A stretch of 25,891 nucleotides of DNA. Origin: an uncultured bacterium (GTDB lineage Bacteria; Actinomycetota; Coriobacteriia; Coriobacteriales; Coriobacteriaceae). Positions 8,119 through 15,512 of the stretch are shown here, piece by piece. The notes under the pieces are model-generated. The model was not told the origin of the DNA and did no database searches. It saw nothing but the letters and a program-made list of their open reading frames with translations. The position numbers and the translations under genes were made by a program. How positions within the stretch are numbered: position 1 is the stretch's first letter; each line of letters starts with the position of its first letter. The DNA lies in contig CAJMRE010000030.1 of assembly GCA_905215755.1 (NCBI GenBank), positions 1-25,891 of the forward strand. Direction: 5' to 3'.

Positions 8119-8159
8119 AAAAGGCAAGGCATAGACCTTCTGGTCATGCCTTGCCTTTT
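8119..8159. terminator. Bidirectional Rho-independent terminator
   Basis: A perfect 14-base stem (8119-8132 with 8146-8159; AAAAGGCAAGGCAT) has a 13-base loop with an inner ACC/GGT pair. A-rich and T-rich ends occur on both sides, so it can serve the aminopeptidase (+) and the convergent dehydrogenase (-). Confidence 0.88.
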
Positions 8160-8202
8160 GAATGACAAATTGTCGCTCTGGGCGGCGCGCAGCGTCGACC
8201 GG

Positions 8203-8226
8203 TCCGCCGTTCGTTAGAACGGCGGA
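8203..8226. terminator. Hairpin immediately after the 2-hydroxyacid dehydrogenase stop
   Basis: Perfect 10-base stem TCCGCCGTTC (8203-8212) with GAACGGCGGA (8217-8226) and a 4-base loop, 3 bases beyond the minus-strand stop. There is no T-tract, so it may act as a 3'-end stabiliser ahead of the stronger terminator at 8119-8159. Confidence 0.45.
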
Positions 8227-8229
8227 ACC

Positions 8230-9165
8230 CTAATGTTCGATCCAACAACGTAAAGTTTCGCCGGCTTGCAGGTGACGCAGGTTCTCCGCGGCGATGTCGA
8301 CCACATTGTTGAGCGTGGCTGCCAGGTGGAACCAGCCGGAGACGTGTGGCGTGATGAGCATGTTGGGCGCATCCCACAGCGGGCTTTCGGCGGGCAGCGG
8401 CTCGGGGTCGGTGACGTCGACGGCGGCGCCGGCAAGATGTCCCGACTCAAGGGCGGCAACCAAGTCATCGGCAACCACAAGGTCACCGCGGCCGCCGTTG
8501 GCAAAGAACGCGCCCGGCTTCATCGCGGCAAAAAACTCGGCATTTGCAATGCCGTGGGTCTCGGGCGTGCTTGGCATAAAGGAAGCAACGATGTCGGCCT
8601 CGGCAAGGCGCTCGGGCAGGGCATCCATGCCGTCCATGTCCTCAAATACAATGGGGTAGACAAGCGGATGGCGCTTGATGCCGCGGACGTGTGCGCCCAT
8701 GCTGCGGCAGAGCGTGGCAAAGTGCCCGCCAATGTCGCCCGCGCCCAGCACCAGCACGTTGGCGTTTTTGAGCGAGGTGACCGGCCCCAGATCCTCCCAG
8801 CGATGTTCGCGTTGCAGATCCTGATAGCCGGGCAGACGTTTCATCATAGAAAGGACCATCGCAAACATGTGCTCGCTTACGGCCTGCCCGTAGGCGCCAA
8901 TCGAGCAGGAAAGTTTTGCCTGGGCCGGCACGGTACCGGCTGCCAGATAATTGTCGTAGCCGGCGCTCTGCAGTTGAAGCAGCTGCAAGTGCTCACACGC
9001 CGTGAGCATAGCGGGGTCGATATTGCCCAGGATCACGTCGGCATCGGCGACCTGTTCGCGCGTGGCGGCGTCGGCGCTCGTATAGATAAAGTCCTCGCCC
9101 GGAGCACTCGACTCAAGAATCGCGCGGTGACGATCGTTGACGGGCAACAAAACCAGGATGTTCAC
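8230..9165 (-). CDS. D-isomer-specific 2-hydroxyacid dehydrogenase family protein
   Basis: An NAD(P)-dependent oxidoreductase of 311 aa, slightly shorter than usual, expected to interconvert a 2-hydroxy acid and its 2-oxo acid in the cytosol. The nucleotide-binding Rossmann loop is LGAGDIGG (140-147). The catalytic triad is R226 in NGGRGDLV, E255 in DVTDPEPLP and H274 in ITPHVSG. After the glycine motif the second beta strand is followed by RGIKRHP, a basic stretch that could favour NADP over NAD. Family members include D-lactate, glycerate, phosphoglycerate and hydroxypyruvate reductases; the true substrate is not clear. It is separated from the upstream aminopeptidase gene on the same strand by a terminator and a repeat, so it probably has its own promoter. 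Confidence 0.9.
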   Translation of the reverse strand: MNILVLLPVNDRHRAILESSAPGEDFIYTSADAATREQVADADVILGNIDPAMLTACEHLQLLQLQSAGYDNYLAAGTVPAQAKLSCSIGAYGQAVSEHMFAMVLSMMKRLPGYQDLQREHRWEDLGPVTSLKNANVLVLGAGDIGGHFATLCRSMGAHVRGIKRHPLVYPIVFEDMDGMDALPERLAEADIVASFMPSTPETHGIANAEFFAAMKPGAFFANGGRGDLVVADDLVAALESGHLAGAAVDVTDPEPLPAESPLWDAPNMLITPHVSGWFHLAATLNNVVDIAAENLRHLQAGETLRCWIEH

Positions 9166-9183
9166 AAGCAGTCCTCTCCGCTC

Positions 9184-9235
9184 AACCTACCAAAAAGGAA
9201 CAGGTTTATTTTGGCAGGTTTTATCAGGCAAAATG
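9184..9235. repeat. Small palindromic repeat, AAAGGGACAGG family (copy 2)
   Basis: AACCTACCAAAA (9184-9195) pairs, with one mismatch, with TTTTGGCAGGTT (9209-9220). The centre AGGAACAGGTTTA and the trailing TTTTATC..GGCAAAATG align with the copy at 7978-8026. It lies in the leader of the dehydrogenase gene. Confidence 0.65.
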
Positions 9236-9246
9236 CTCAAATAAAA

Positions 9247-9285
9247 CGCCGGATGCAAGACGAGCGTGCCCGTCGGCATCCGGCG
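9247..9285 (-). terminator. Rho-independent terminator of the methionine aminopeptidase gene
   Basis: Stem CGCCGGATGC (9247-9256) with GCATCCGGCG (9276-9285) and an inner GACG/CGTC pairing. On the minus strand it is followed by GTTTTATTT. It begins 10 bases after the stop of the aminopeptidase gene. Confidence 0.85.
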
Positions 9286-9294
9286 CATCCACGG

Positions 9295-10182
9295 CTACCA
9301 GCTCAGCAGCTCGTAGCCGTCCTCGGTCACCACGAGCTGAACCTCGCACTGTGCCGAGTCGCTGCCGTCCTTGGTGCGCACGCACCAGCCATCGCCCTTG
9401 CTGATCTTGATGTCGGGCGCCCCGGCGTTGACCATGGGCTCGATGGTAAAGACCATGCCCGGAGCCATGATGGTGTCCACATCGGGTGCCTCGGTGGTAA
9501 AGCCCACAAACGGGTCCTCGTGGAACTCCTTGCCGATGCCGTGTCCGCCGTACTCGCGCACCACGCTAAAGCCGGCGTCCTCGACCGTCTTTTGCACGGC
9601 CTCGGCCATAACGGACAGCGGCAGCCATGGCTTGACGGCTGCCAGACCCGCCTCCACGCTGGCACGGGTGACGTCGACCAGGCGCTGGCGCTCGGCAGAG
9701 ACCTCGCCGATGCAGAACATGCGGCTCGAGTCGCTAAAGTAGCCGTCCAAAATCGTGGAGCAGTCCACGTTGATGATGTCGCCCTCGTGCAGCACGTCCG
9801 TATCGCAGGGGATGCCGTGGCAGACCACGTCGTTGATCGAGGTGCACACGCTCTTGGGGTAGCCCTCGTAGTTGAGGTCGGCCGGCGTGCCACCGTGCTC
9901 GACGGTGTAGTCGTAGATCATCTGGTCGATCTGGTTGGTGGTCATGCCCGCGGCGATGTGCTCACCTACGTAATCGAGCACGCCCACGTTGATGGCTGCC
10001 GAGCGCTTGATGCCCTCGATATCGGCGGGCGTCTTGTAGAGCGTGCGGGGCAAAACCTCCCAGCCCTCTTCCCACAGGCGCTCAAGGCGCTCATCAAAGG
10101 CGCTATGGCATTTCTTATATTTTTTGCCGCTGCCGCACCAGCAAGCGTCGTTGCGGCCGGGCACGGGTCCATTGTCAAACAT
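9295..10182 (-). CDS. map: Type I methionyl aminopeptidase with N-terminal SEC-C zinc motif
   Basis: Removes the initiator methionine from nascent proteins; cytosolic, 295 aa. Residues 7-26 form a SEC-C motif, PGRNDACWCGSGKKYKKCH, with C14, C16, C25 and H26 as likely zinc ligands; such a motif helps some actinobacterial and clostridial enzymes associate with ribosomes. The catalytic domain carries the five metal ligands D140, D151, H214 (GGHGIG), E248 (FTIEPM) and E280, plus substrate-binding H122 (CHGIP). The extra N-terminal region makes it longer than the 250-265 aa E. coli type. A GGAAG ribosome site precedes the ATG. It has its own terminator. The radical SAM gene lies 55 bases upstream on the same strand and may be cotranscribed. 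Confidence 0.95.
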   Translation of the reverse strand: MFDNGPVPGRNDACWCGSGKKYKKCHSAFDERLERLWEEGWEVLPRTLYKTPADIEGIKRSAAINVGVLDYVGEHIAAGMTTNQIDQMIYDYTVEHGGTPADLNYEGYPKSVCTSINDVVCHGIPCDTDVLHEGDIINVDCSTILDGYFSDSSRMFCIGEVSAERQRLVDVTRASVEAGLAAVKPWLPLSVMAEAVQKTVEDAGFSVVREYGGHGIGKEFHEDPFVGFTTEAPDVDTIMAPGMVFTIEPMVNAGAPDIKISKGDGWCVRTKDGSDSAQCEVQLVVTEDGYELLSW

Positions 10183-10237
10183 GGCTAACTTCCTTTCATT
10201 CGCAGCTAGTATAGCCCACTCACAGGGCAGCTGCGCG

Positions 10238-11014
10238 CTAGTAGCTCACCTGGCAGGGAATACCGAGGGCGCGCACGCGCGCGGCAATGGCGTCGAGTAC
10301 CTCGGGCACTGCTTTGGCAAGGCCGGCGATCGGTGTTTCGCGCGCCACCGTGTAGATGGTCGCCTCCTGCGGGCGAATGCGCTCGAGCGCCGCGAGCCAG
10401 GGGGCAACGTACTCCTCGCCGGTGTTGTCGATGGGTTTGCCCTGATACTCGCCGGTCAAAAAGATCGTCTGGATAATAACGTGACCGTCAAAGCTTGCGA
10501 ACGTCTCGATCTGGTGCTCGACGTCGTAGGGGCCAACAGGCTGGTCGAGCAGCTGGATAAACGCCGGGTCGACGGTATCGAGCTTAAGAATGTTGTCGTC
10601 GACCATCATGAGCGCGTCGTGCACCTCGGGGCGGTCGGCGCGCGTGCCGTTGGAGAGCACGGCGATCTTGGAGTTTGGGGCAAGCTCGTCGCGCAGCGCG
10701 ACGGCACCGGCAATGGCCTGCGGAAACTCCGGTGCGGCGGTGGGCTCGCCGTTGCCTGCGAAGGTGATCACATCGGGGAGCTCGCCCTCGGCTGCCATCT
10801 CGCGCAGCTTTGCCTCGAGCGCGTCGAGTACCACGGCAGCTGTGTTGTACGGCTCATGACAGGGGCGCTCGGCGTTGAGGCCGTTTTCGCAGTACATGCA
10901 GTCGAACGTGCAGATCTTGCCGCTGGCCGGCATCATGTTGACGCCGAGCGAGAGGCCAAGGCGACGGCTGCGAACGGGCCCAAAGATGGGGCTGTCATTC
11001 AAAAACGTAGACAT
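10238..11014 (-). CDS. Radical SAM protein (wyosine-synthase-like / COG0731 type)
   Basis: A radical S-adenosylmethionine enzyme of about 258 aa. The [4Fe-4S] cluster motif CTFDCMYC (C35, C39, C42) follows the family signature FGPVRSRRLGLSLGVN, and TFAGNGEPT corresponds to the SAM-binding GGE-type motif. This wording matches the small cytosolic radical SAM family often annotated as wyosine-type Fe-S oxidoreductase, whose role in bacteria is unknown. The frame is open upstream to 11608, but that part overlaps a divergent gene. GAGGAG on the minus strand supports the ATG at 11014 (9-base spacing) or at 11020 (3-base spacing, two residues longer). It precedes map on the same strand. Confidence 0.85.
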   Translation of the reverse strand: MSTFLNDSPIFGPVRSRRLGLSLGVNMMPASGKICTFDCMYCENGLNAERPCHEPYNTAAVVLDALEAKLREMAAEGELPDVITFAGNGEPTAAPEFPQAIAGAVALRDELAPNSKIAVLSNGTRADRPEVHDALMMVDDNILKLDTVDPAFIQLLDQPVGPYDVEHQIETFASFDGHVIIQTIFLTGEYQGKPIDNTGEEYVAPWLAALERIRPQEATIYTVARETPIAGLAKAVPEVLDAIAARVRALGIPCQVSY

Positions 11015-11185
11015 AGGCATATGCTCCTCAAGACAATTGTGCCTAAGCATAGCATCGGCTCCAAAGCAAGGTGCGGGCTCTTGCTTTACAAGTTTCGTTT
11101 TTTCACGTCGCTCATTACGCCGTGCCATGAAAAGCCTCGGGTCGGGTACAGTTAATCTGTTAACAAGGCGTAAGGCAATGCGGGT

Positions 11186-11217
11186 CCATCCAACCGTACT
11201 GACGTACAACTGGATGG
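11186..11217 (+). promoter_or_regulatory. Leader hairpin upstream of alpha/beta hydrolase gene
   Basis: CCATCCA (11186-11192) and TGGATGG (11211-11217) flank an inner GTAC/GTAC pairing (11196-11199, 11204-11207). It ends 22 bases before the start codon and could be an operator or a 5' UTR hairpin. The rest of the 225-base divergent interval shows no clear promoter. Confidence 0.35.
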
Positions 11218-11239
11218 GCGTTGATGATGGGGGCACAAC

Positions 11240-12037
11240 ATGGATTTTACGATCGAGAATGCGGGCACCACGATTGCCTGTCGCGAATATGCCGGCCCGG
11301 ATGTGTCGCCTGATACTCCTGCCTTGGTGTGCGTGCACGGCGCTTGTGTCGACGGCACATTTTTCGACGGCATCGCTTGTGAACTCAGTCGCAACTACCG
11401 CGTAATTGCCTACGACCGCCGCGGCTGTGGCGGCAGCAGCGAAGCGGCAGACGGCAGCTATGATCTTGCCGCTCAGGCCGCCGACCTGCAGGCCGTGATC
11501 GAACACGTTGGCGCTCCGACAAATGTGCTTGCGCACAGCGCCGGTACGTTGGTGGCGCTGGAGCTTCTTCGCAGCGAACCCCATCTCGTCGCCCGTGCGA
11601 TTCTGCATGAGCCGGCTGTGTCGGCCGAAGGCGTCGGCATGGGTGCAGCTCCGATTTTGCTCGATATGATTGCGGTTGGAAAGGTTTCAAGGGCGCTTCG
11701 GCTTTTCTTGGGAGCTCTCGGCGACTTGGACCCCGAGGCTCCTGGGACGACCGAAGCGGAAGCTAAGCATGCCCTGCGCAATGGTCGTTGCTTTATGGCC
11801 AATGAATACGGAACAAATATGACATATGCTCCCGACTGGGAGCGTGCCCGCGCGTCAAAGGCGGTGTCGGCTGTGTTTTTGGGCGAGCTTTCGGTCGGTA
11901 CACCCCGCGAGGCGGGCACGAGGGTGGCGGCTGAGCTTTTGGACTGTCCACTCGTAATGGTTCCCGGCGCGCACAACGGCCTACGCGATCGACCGGCAGC
12001 GGCTGCCCGGGCTGTCCGTGGCATCCTGGGGCTCTAG
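11240..12037 (+). CDS. Alpha/beta-hydrolase fold protein
   Basis: A 265-aa serine hydrolase-like protein without signal peptide. CVHGACVDGTFF (31-42) gives the HG oxyanion-hole motif; YDRRGCGGSS (58-67) is the usual loop after strand 4. The nucleophile elbow is AHSAGT, with S100 as nucleophile. PGAHNGLRDRP near the C-terminus supplies the probable catalytic His. Close relatives are annotated as esterases, haloperoxidase-like proteins or MenH-like hydrolases; the substrate is unknown. The ribosome site is weak (GGGG 7 bases upstream). It is divergent from the radical SAM gene and appears monocistronic. Confidence 0.88.
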   Translation: MDFTIENAGTTIACREYAGPDVSPDTPALVCVHGACVDGTFFDGIACELSRNYRVIAYDRRGCGGSSEAADGSYDLAAQAADLQAVIEHVGAPTNVLAHSAGTLVALELLRSEPHLVARAILHEPAVSAEGVGMGAAPILLDMIAVGKVSRALRLFLGALGDLDPEAPGTTEAEAKHALRNGRCFMANEYGTNMTYAPDWERARASKAVSAVFLGELSVGTPREAGTRVAAELLDCPLVMVPGAHNGLRDRPAAAARAVRGILGL

Positions 12038-12248
12038 CAGCCGCAATAGCCAAAGCGGGCTTCACCCGCAGACGTTTCGGCCGTGCTAACAAATGTGTTC
12101 AAAACCTTACGTCTGCGGCTTCGATCGCGCCGTCTGCCAACTCATAAAAATGTAACAGCATTCACGTGCTTACCTGCATCGACAAGGTGTTACCCTTGTA
12201 ACATTTGGAACCCACCGCTACCATGCGAAACTATCGAAAGGGCCCCAT
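12038..12248. promoter_or_regulatory. Intergenic region with two inverted repeats before the HD-GYP gene
   Basis: CCGCAGACGT (12066-12075) and ACGTCTGCGG (12109-12118) form a perfect 10-base pair around a 33-base centre; this may end hydrolase transcription, though no T-tract follows. TGTTAC (12188-12193) and GTAACA (12198-12203) form a second palindrome, which can alternatively pair as ACAAGG/CCTTGT. TGTAACA-like words also occur at 12148-12154 and resemble those in the repeats at 19121-19260. No clear promoter hexamers were found. Confidence 0.4.
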
Positions 12249-14129
12249 ATGCTCAATAATCACGAGGTCAATCTAACCGACGAGGAGGCTGCCGCCGAGG
12301 TCGCCCGTGTCGCGAAGACCTACCCCGTGGTGCGTTTGCTGTCGGCCGATCAGATTAAGAGCGAGCCTAACTGCCTGCTCGCCGGTGATCGGTGTCCTTG
12401 CCTGCGTCAGTCAAGTCTTGAGGCCTTGGCAGACTCCGATGAGGTGTCGGAGCAACTGCTCAACGATGGTGTTGAGTACCGCGCCCGTCTGCGCCCTCTA
12501 AAGGTCGAGGGCGAGCCTCACGTCTTGCTGATGGTACGTCCGATCGATGAGCAGGAGGCCGCAGAAGAGGACCTTGTCTACACCGACGTGCTGACGAGTG
12601 TGCGCAATCGCCGATATTACGAAGAAAAGCTTCGTAGCGCTCGCATGAAGGCCGGCGTGGCGGTGATCGACCTTGATGATTTTAGGGTCTTCAACGATAC
12701 GTGTGGCCGCCATGCCGGCGACCTTGCGCTCGGTGCCGTGGCGACAGCCATACGCAGCGGTATTCGTTCGACTGACGAGCTTGTGCGCTATGGCTGCGAC
12801 AAGTTTGTGGTCGTCATGCCCGATATTCCTTCCGATGACTTTACCCGTCGCCTGCATCAGGTATCCGATGCCGTTCATTCCACGGTTATTCCGGGCCATG
12901 AGTACGTGAGCTTGACGGCATGTGTTGGTGGCGTTCGCATTCATAGCGAGACGGTCGACGAGGGCGTTGGCCGCGCTGTCCAGTTACTGAGCCGCGCTAA
13001 GGCAAAAGCCGGTACGGTCGTGACCGATTCCGATTCCATCGAGGCCTTCCAAAGCGAAAAGCCTTTGGTGCTTATTATCGATGACTCCGAGATGAACCGA
13101 GCCATTCTCAACGAGATGCTCAAGGACGAGTATTGCATCCTCGAGGCCGATAACGGTCGTACGGCGCTCGACATGGTCGACCGCTATGGCGATAAGTTGT
13201 CGCTCGTGCTGCTGGATATTGTCATGCCGGGCATAAGCGGCGTTGAGGTGCTGGCCGATCTGTCGCGCCGATCGGGTATCGACAATCTGCCTGTCATCAT
13301 GATTTCGAGCGAAGATTCCGACGATATGGTTCTGCGCGCGTATGAGCTGGGCGCCTCGGACTATATCAGCCGTCCATTTGACTCCCGTGTCGTGCGCCGC
13401 CGTGTAAGCAACACCATTCGCCTATACGCCAAACAGCGCCGCCTGACGAGCCTGCTGTCCCAGCAGTACAACGAGCGCGTCAAGAACAGTCGCATGCTCA
13501 TCGACATCATGGCCGGCGTCATGGAGCTTCGCAATGGCGAGAGCGGCAGGCACGTTACGAATATCGAAAAGCTGACCGAGCTGCTGCTTGACTGTCTGGT
13601 CCAGCGTAGCGACACCATCTCCCTCGACAATGAGGAGCGCTCCACGATTGCCTTGGCTTCGGCACTGCACGATATCGGCAAGATGTCGATTGACGATGCG
13701 ATCCTCAACAAACCCGGGCGTCTTACGCCTGAGGAGTTCGAGATTATGAAGACGCATACCACGATCGGCGCCGACATGTTGCTTGAGCTGGGCCGTCATC
13801 ACGTCGGCAATGCGCTCATGGAATATGCGTACCAGATTGCGCGTTGGCATCACGAGCGCTGGGACGGCAGGGGTTATCCCGATGGCCTTAAGGGCGACGA
13901 GATCCCTATTGCCGCGCAGGTGGTCTCGGTGGCCGATGTGTATGATGCGCTGACGAGCGTGCGCGTGTACAAGGACGCTATCCCGCACAAGGAGGCAATC
14001 CAGATGATTCTGGACGATAAGTGCGGCACCTTTAACCCGCTGTTGCTCGACTGCCTGCTCGAGGTGCAAGACCGTATTGCCGAGACGTTGGCACGCCCCG
14101 CCGATATCGCCGCGTTTCCCACGATTTAG
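12249..14129 (+). CDS. Degenerate GGDEF - response receiver - HD-GYP signalling protein
   Basis: A 626-aa cytosolic signalling protein. Residues 1-105 are a possible PAS-like sensor with C42, C49 and C51. Residues about 106-262 form a GGDEF-like domain in which the active motif reads GCDKF (182-186), so cyclase activity is unlikely although DLDDFRVFND is kept. A receiver domain (about 272-395) has acidic D278/D279, phospho-acceptor D323 (LLDIVMPG) and S353, but the usual Lys of the KP motif is Arg (SRPF, 374-377). The C-terminal domain (about 412-615) has H435, HDIGK (474-478), H503, HHERWDGRGYPDG (534-546) and VADVYDALTS, the marks of an intact HD-GYP phosphodiesterase for cyclic di-GMP. A possible GAAAGGG ribosome site precedes the ATG. 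The HPt gene follows 24 bases later, presumably as its phosphodonor. Confidence 0.9.
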   Translation: MLNNHEVNLTDEEAAAEVARVAKTYPVVRLLSADQIKSEPNCLLAGDRCPCLRQSSLEALADSDEVSEQLLNDGVEYRARLRPLKVEGEPHVLLMVRPIDEQEAAEEDLVYTDVLTSVRNRRYYEEKLRSARMKAGVAVIDLDDFRVFNDTCGRHAGDLALGAVATAIRSGIRSTDELVRYGCDKFVVVMPDIPSDDFTRRLHQVSDAVHSTVIPGHEYVSLTACVGGVRIHSETVDEGVGRAVQLLSRAKAKAGTVVTDSDSIEAFQSEKPLVLIIDDSEMNRAILNEMLKDEYCILEADNGRTALDMVDRYGDKLSLVLLDIVMPGISGVEVLADLSRRSGIDNLPVIMISSEDSDDMVLRAYELGASDYISRPFDSRVVRRRVSNTIRLYAKQRRLTSLLSQQYNERVKNSRMLIDIMAGVMELRNGESGRHVTNIEKLTELLLDCLVQRSDTISLDNEERSTIALASALHDIGKMSIDDAILNKPGRLTPEEFEIMKTHTTIGADMLLELGRHHVGNALMEYAYQIARWHHERWDGRGYPDGLKGDEIPIAAQVVSVADVYDALTSVRVYKDAIPHKEAIQMILDDKCGTFNPLLLDCLLEVQDRIAETLARPADIAAFPTI

Positions 14130-14153
14130 TTTGACCAAAGGAGTTTTTAATCC

Positions 14154-14510
14154 ATGATTTCCATGCGTGAGGCGTATGAGAAGATCGGCGCCAATTATGA
14201 TGACGCGTGCGCTCGGCTGATGGGCGAGGAAATGCTTGCCCGCTTTGCCCTCAAGTTTTTGGATGACGAGAGCATAGACAAGCTGGAGGCCGCCATGGCG
14301 GCGGGAGACGCCAAGAGTGCGTTTATGGCAGCGCATACGCTCAAGGGCGTGAGTCAGAATCTGGGATTCGATAATCTGTACGAGCCTGCGGTCGTGGTGA
14401 CCGAAGCGCTGCGTGGCGCTGATGCCGTTGACGGCGCTCGCGAGGGAATGCATGCGCTGCAGCAGCAATATGCGGCTACGATGTCGGCCCTGCGCGAGGT
14501 GGCTGAATAA
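14154..14510 (+). CDS. Histidine phosphotransfer (HPt) domain protein
   Basis: A 118-aa single-domain protein, mainly helical. AAHTLKGVSQNLGF is the classic HPt motif; the phospho-accepting His (H62 with ATG 14154) is followed by the usual TLKG and NLG. HPt proteins relay phosphate between a hybrid histidine kinase and a receiver domain. The only receiver in this window is in the gene just upstream, so the two probably form a relay pair; no histidine kinase is encoded nearby. AAAGGAG lies 10 bases before the ATG; an ATG three codons later (14163) is an alternative. A strong terminator closes the operon. Confidence 0.9.
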   Translation: MISMREAYEKIGANYDDACARLMGEEMLARFALKFLDDESIDKLEAAMAAGDAKSAFMAAHTLKGVSQNLGFDNLYEPAVVVTEALRGADAVDGAREGMHALQQQYAATMSALREVAE

Positions 14511-14555
14511 GAGCTTGCGAGCTTTGGACTGTGTGCCGGCAGCATATAGGTAATA

Positions 14556-14598
14556 GGGCGCCCCGCCGGACCATGTGGCCGGCGGGGCGCCCTTATCT
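14556..14598. terminator. Rho-independent terminator after the HPt gene
   Basis: A perfect 14-base GC-rich stem GGGCGCCCCGCCGG (14556-14569) with its complement (14579-14592), loop of 9, followed by TTATCT. The T-run is short. It sits between convergent genes and may also serve the minus-strand gene ending at 14616. Confidence 0.8.
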
Positions 14599-14615
14599 GT
14601 TGTGCGGTTCGCGAG

Positions 14616-15425
14616 CTAGCGGGCCTGCTTTACCTTGGCCGCTGCCTCGACAAACGACTTCCACAGGTTAAAGTCGGTCTCGAGCGTCTTCCACGTGTAC
14701 TCGGGGTGCCATTGCACACCCAGGCAGAAAGGCTGGCCTTCGACTTCGATGCACTCGGGAACGCCGTCGGTTGCCTTGGCGACCAAGCGCGTGCTTTTAC
14801 CCAGACGATCGACGCAGCAGTGATGTGCCGAGTTGGTCTGGATCAGCCTGTGCCCGCCAACCGCGCGCTCCAGCAGCGAGCCCGGTACGACCTCGACGGG
14901 ATGCACGGGGTCGTTGAGCACGTGGGTGTGGCGCCACTGCGTGCGGCCCTCGCGAGCGCCCAGGCTCGGCACGTCCATGCACAGGGTGCCGCCGGTGGCG
15001 ACGTTGAGCAGCTGCGTGCCGCGGCAGGTGGTAAAGAGCGGCTTCTTGGCACGAAGCACCTCGTTAACCAGCTTAAACTCAAAACGGTCGCGAATCTCGC
15101 AGCACAGTGTGGGGTCGTAAGGACGCTCGTCGCCCCAGCGCTTGGGGTTGACGTCCGGGCCGCCAGGAATGGCGATGCCGTCGGCGATATCGACGTAATG
15201 ACGGATAACCTCAATGTCCTCGGTGATGGACATCTGCAGCGGCAGACCGCCGGCGGCAAGGATGGCATCGACAAAGACACTTGCGATCTCCTCGTTGGGG
15301 GAGAGTGTCTCGCTCAAATAGGGCTTCGCTTCTTCCCAGCGTGGTGCTACCAGGATAAGCGGGCGGTCGGCGGGATCGACGTCGACGTGTGGGGTATAGG
15401 ACGATGAAGTACGAGTTCCGATCAT
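14616..15425 (-). CDS. Gamma-glutamyl-gamma-aminobutyrate hydrolase family (class I GATase-like, peptidase C26)
   Basis: A 269-aa cytosolic hydrolase of the PuuD-like class I glutamine-amidotransferase family, which cleaves gamma-glutamyl amide bonds. The strand-loop IPGGPDVNP (86-94), nucleophile C134 in FTTCRGTQLLN, and the His-Glu pair H240 and E242 in GVQWHPEY complete the catalytic triad. NSAHHCC (198-204) replaces the common NSxHHQ. It belongs to the PuuD/YvdE-like group; actual substrate unknown. No Shine-Dalgarno is seen before the ATG at 15425, so the true start is less certain than the frame. It lies 87 bases downstream of the amino-acid importer ATPase on the same strand, with only a weak hairpin between, so it could be cotranscribed with uptake of glutamate-type substrates. 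Confidence 0.9.
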   Translation of the reverse strand: MIGTRTSSSYTPHVDVDPADRPLILVAPRWEEAKPYLSETLSPNEEIASVFVDAILAAGGLPLQMSITEDIEVIRHYVDIADGIAIPGGPDVNPKRWGDERPYDPTLCCEIRDRFEFKLVNEVLRAKKPLFTTCRGTQLLNVATGGTLCMDVPSLGAREGRTQWRHTHVLNDPVHPVEVVPGSLLERAVGGHRLIQTNSAHHCCVDRLGKSTRLVAKATDGVPECIEVEGQPFCLGVQWHPEYTWKTLETDFNLWKSFVEAAAKVKQAR

Positions 15426-15471
15426 GGTTGCGGCTTTCGAATCCGGGTGGACATGGCACAGGGGTGGCGCG

Positions 15472-15498
15472 GGGCAAACGTTACTGATGAATTTGCCC
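15472..15498 (-). terminator. Weak hairpin between importer ATPase gene and C26 peptidase gene
   Basis: GGGCAAA (15472-15478) pairs with TTTGCCC (15492-15498) around a 13-base loop, without a following T-run. At most a partial terminator or processing site. Confidence 0.3.
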
Positions 15499-15512
15499 GC
15501 GTGGCAATTGGG

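Noticed and set aside
8266..10188. Very long open frame (640 codons) on the plus strand
   Set aside because: It lies antisense to the 2-hydroxyacid dehydrogenase and methionine aminopeptidase genes, both with clear catalytic motifs, and its translation has no recognisable domain. Long antisense frames are expected in GC-rich coding DNA.
11015..11608. N-terminal extension of the radical SAM protein up to 11608
   Set aside because: The extension overlaps the divergent alpha/beta hydrolase gene and shows no domain, while GAGGAG lies just upstream of the internal ATGs at 11014 and 11020.
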